This document shows, one piece after another, positions 62,860 through 64,000 of a stretch of DNA of 64,000 nt. The stretch's first letter is position 1. Each line of letters opens with the position of its first letter. This DNA comes from Myroides sp. NP-2. Its GTDB lineage: Bacteria; Bacteroidota; Bacteroidia; Flavobacteriales; Flavobacteriaceae. The notes beneath the pieces were generated by a model. That model made no database searches and was not told where the DNA came from. It saw nothing but the letters and a program-made list of their open reading frames with translations. The stretch spans positions 434,001 to 498,000 of the forward strand of contig NZ_JACHTD010000001.1 in assembly GCF_014145665.1 (NCBI RefSeq). Direction: 5' to 3'. A program made the translations under genes and the position numbers.

Positions 62860-63633
62860 ATGGAGTTGAAATTACATAGACCTATTTGTTTTTTTGATTT
62901 AGAAACAACAGGAATAGATGTGGCAAGAGATAGAATCGTAGAAATCGCTATTCTAAAAGTATTTCCCAATGGAAATAAGGAAAGCAAAACGTGGTTAGTC
63001 AATCCTGAGCGTCCAATACCTGAGGCTTCTTCTAAGATTCACGGAATTACAGACGATAAAGTAGCGAATGAACCCACTTTTAAAGAACTGGCTCCCTTGG
63101 TTTATCAAATGATTAAAGACGCCGACTTAGCCGGATTTAATTCCGATCGCTTTGATATTCCTTTACTGGCAGAAGAATTGTTGCGCGCAGGCGTTGATTT
63201 TGATTTGGGCAACCGCGTAACAGTGGATATTCAGACGATTTTTCACAAAAAAGAAGAACGCACCTTAAGTGCTGCCTATAAGTTTTACTGCAATGAAAGC
63301 CTAGAAAACGCACATTCAGCCGCAGCAGATACGCATGCCACCTACGAAATATTGAAGGCACAGTTGGATCGCTATGACGATTTAGAAAATGATATGCGCT
63401 TTTTATCTGAATTTACAACGAGAAAGAAAAGCGTTGATTTTGCTGGTTTTATCGCGTTAAATGACGAAGGTCAAGAAGTATTTACCTTCGGAAAACACAA
63501 AGGGGTTTTGGTGGATGAAGTATTGGAAAATGAGCCTGGGTATTACGGTTGGATTCAAAATGCAGATTTCCCCTTGTATACCAAAAAAGTGCTGACAGCC
63601 CTTAAGTTGAGAAAACTCAATACTAAATTATAA
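62860..63633 (+). CDS. DEDDh 3'-5' exonuclease with C-terminal DUF3820-like domain
   Basis: This 257-residue protein has the DnaQ-type exonuclease motifs FFDLETTGIDVARDRIVEIA (ExoI, Asp and Glu) near residues 10-28, GFNSDRFDIPLL (ExoII) near 92-103 and AHSAAADTHATYEIL (ExoIII, His and Asp) near 147-161. The last 75 residues, with FTFGKHKGVLVDEV and PGYYGWIQNADFP, resemble the short DUF3820-type domain found behind such nucleases. It may proofread or process DNA/RNA ends; it is not the replicative epsilon subunit with certainty. Confidence 0.9.
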   Translation: MELKLHRPICFFDLETTGIDVARDRIVEIAILKVFPNGNKESKTWLVNPERPIPEASSKIHGITDDKVANEPTFKELAPLVYQMIKDADLAGFNSDRFDIPLLAEELLRAGVDFDLGNRVTVDIQTIFHKKEERTLSAAYKFYCNESLENAHSAAADTHATYEILKAQLDRYDDLENDMRFLSEFTTRKKSVDFAGFIALNDEGQEVFTFGKHKGVLVDEVLENEPGYYGWIQNADFPLYTKKVLTALKLRKLNTKL

Positions 63634-63645
63634 AAGAGAAGTAGT

Positions 63646-64000
63646 ATGAAAATTATCTGTGTGGGTAGAAATTATGTAGAACACATTGCGGAGCTCAATA
63701 ATGAAAGGCCAGATGAACCGGTTTTATTTATCAAACCCGATACTGCTCTTTTGGGAAAAGAATTTCCCTTTGTAATTCCCGAATTTTCACAGGATATTCA
63801 CTTTGAAGCTGAAGTAGTTGTGAAAATTACTAAAGTAGGGAAGTATATCAATGCGAAATTTGCTTCGAAGTACTACGAACAAGTGTCGGTGGGAATTGAT
63901 TTTACTGCTCGCGATTTGCAAAGCAAATTAAAAGAAAAAGGACTGCCTTGGGAAAAGGCAAAAGCCTTTGACAATTCTGCTTTTGTAGGTGATTTTATAG
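63646..64000 (+). CDS. fumarylacetoacetate hydrolase family protein, partial
   Basis: The frame starts with ATG at 63646, 12 bases after the exonuclease stop, and runs off the right edge after 118 codons. MKIICVGRNYVEHIAEL, PVLFIKPDTALLG, DIHFEAEVVVKI (the metal-binding Glu pair) and GIDFTARDLQSKLKEKGLPWEKAKAFDNSAF match the FAH fold typical of acylpyruvate hydrolases and oxaloacetate decarboxylases. Both adjacent genes are probably cotranscribed. Confidence 0.9.
   Translation, partial: MKIICVGRNYVEHIAELNNERPDEPVLFIKPDTALLGKEFPFVIPEFSQDIHFEAEVVVKITKVGKYINAKFASKYYEQVSVGIDFTARDLQSKLKEKGLPWEKAKAFDNSAFVGDFI

Overview
The window looks like a chromosome segment from a low-GC member of the Flavobacteriia (Bacteroidota), plausibly Myroides or a close relative; the genus is inferred from general resemblance because no search could be run. 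The class assignment rests on a type IX secretion gene (porQ) and a gliding-type peptidyl-prolyl isomerase (gldI), promoters of the TTG-N17-19-TAnnTTTG form, many short lipoproteins with the signal MKK...C, and the gene orders rsfS-ftsH-(LUD)-cdsA-psd, porQ-cmk and parA-parB-dapB-lepB that are usual in this class. Most genes are housekeeping.

Layout. 0-5.3 kb: a partial membrane-anchored protein, a beta-propeller lipoprotein, a Kdo/WaaP-like kinase, and a binding protein plus FecCD permease of an iron/cobalamin-type ABC importer that lacks its ATPase here. 5.3-11.2 kb: tgt, lptG, an EamA exporter, accA, dnaB. 11.2-17.7 kb: a minus-strand block of rsfS and ftsH, then after a terminator LUD protein, cdsA, psd, acyl-CoA-binding protein and a lipoprotein superoxide dismutase, with birA divergent. 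17.7-28.5 kb: msrB, a hydrolase, an M48 protease, an Atg22-like transporter, a lipoprotein, lon, porQ, cmk and a nucleoside-type symporter.

28.5-33.1 kb is the accessory region and the most interesting part. A unit is present three times: a bidirectional terminator, a minus-strand gene for an 80-residue protein, a small structured element upstream of that gene, and a conserved tail. After the first two copies come orphan C-terminal ends of RHS-type polymorphic toxins with immunity-like genes. Both toxin reading frames are cut by one stop codon just before the terminal toxin domain. In all three copies the small element folds into the same branched structure with compensatory base changes, and the A.C mismatches of the plus strand become G.U pairs on the minus strand, so it is probably an RNA read from the minus strand. 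One of its hairpin loops carries an 8-nt word that differs between copies yet is complementary in each copy to two direct repeats that flank the structure. I know of no described system with this layout.

33.1-47.5 kb: fumC, a repeat-rich gap, a three-gene phosphate scavenging group (TonB receptor, purple-acid-type phosphatase, beta-propeller phytase), a dienoyl-CoA-reductase-like SDR, then parA, parB, a DUF5683 protein, dapB, lepB and a WbqC protein. 47.5-50.2 kb: a cyclophilin-FKBP fusion, gldI and an NrnA-like DHH phosphoesterase. 50.3-59.9 kb: a Crp/Fnr regulator divergent from a complete cbb3 oxidase cluster (ccoI, ccoS, fused ccoNO, ccoQ, ccoP, ccoG, ccoH, SafE-like). FNR-like boxes before ccoI, ccoS and the di-heme cytochrome c peroxidase at 61.6 kb all lie exactly 35 bp from the -7 element, suggesting one low-oxygen regulon. 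The window ends with a DEDDh exonuclease and a partial FAH-family gene.
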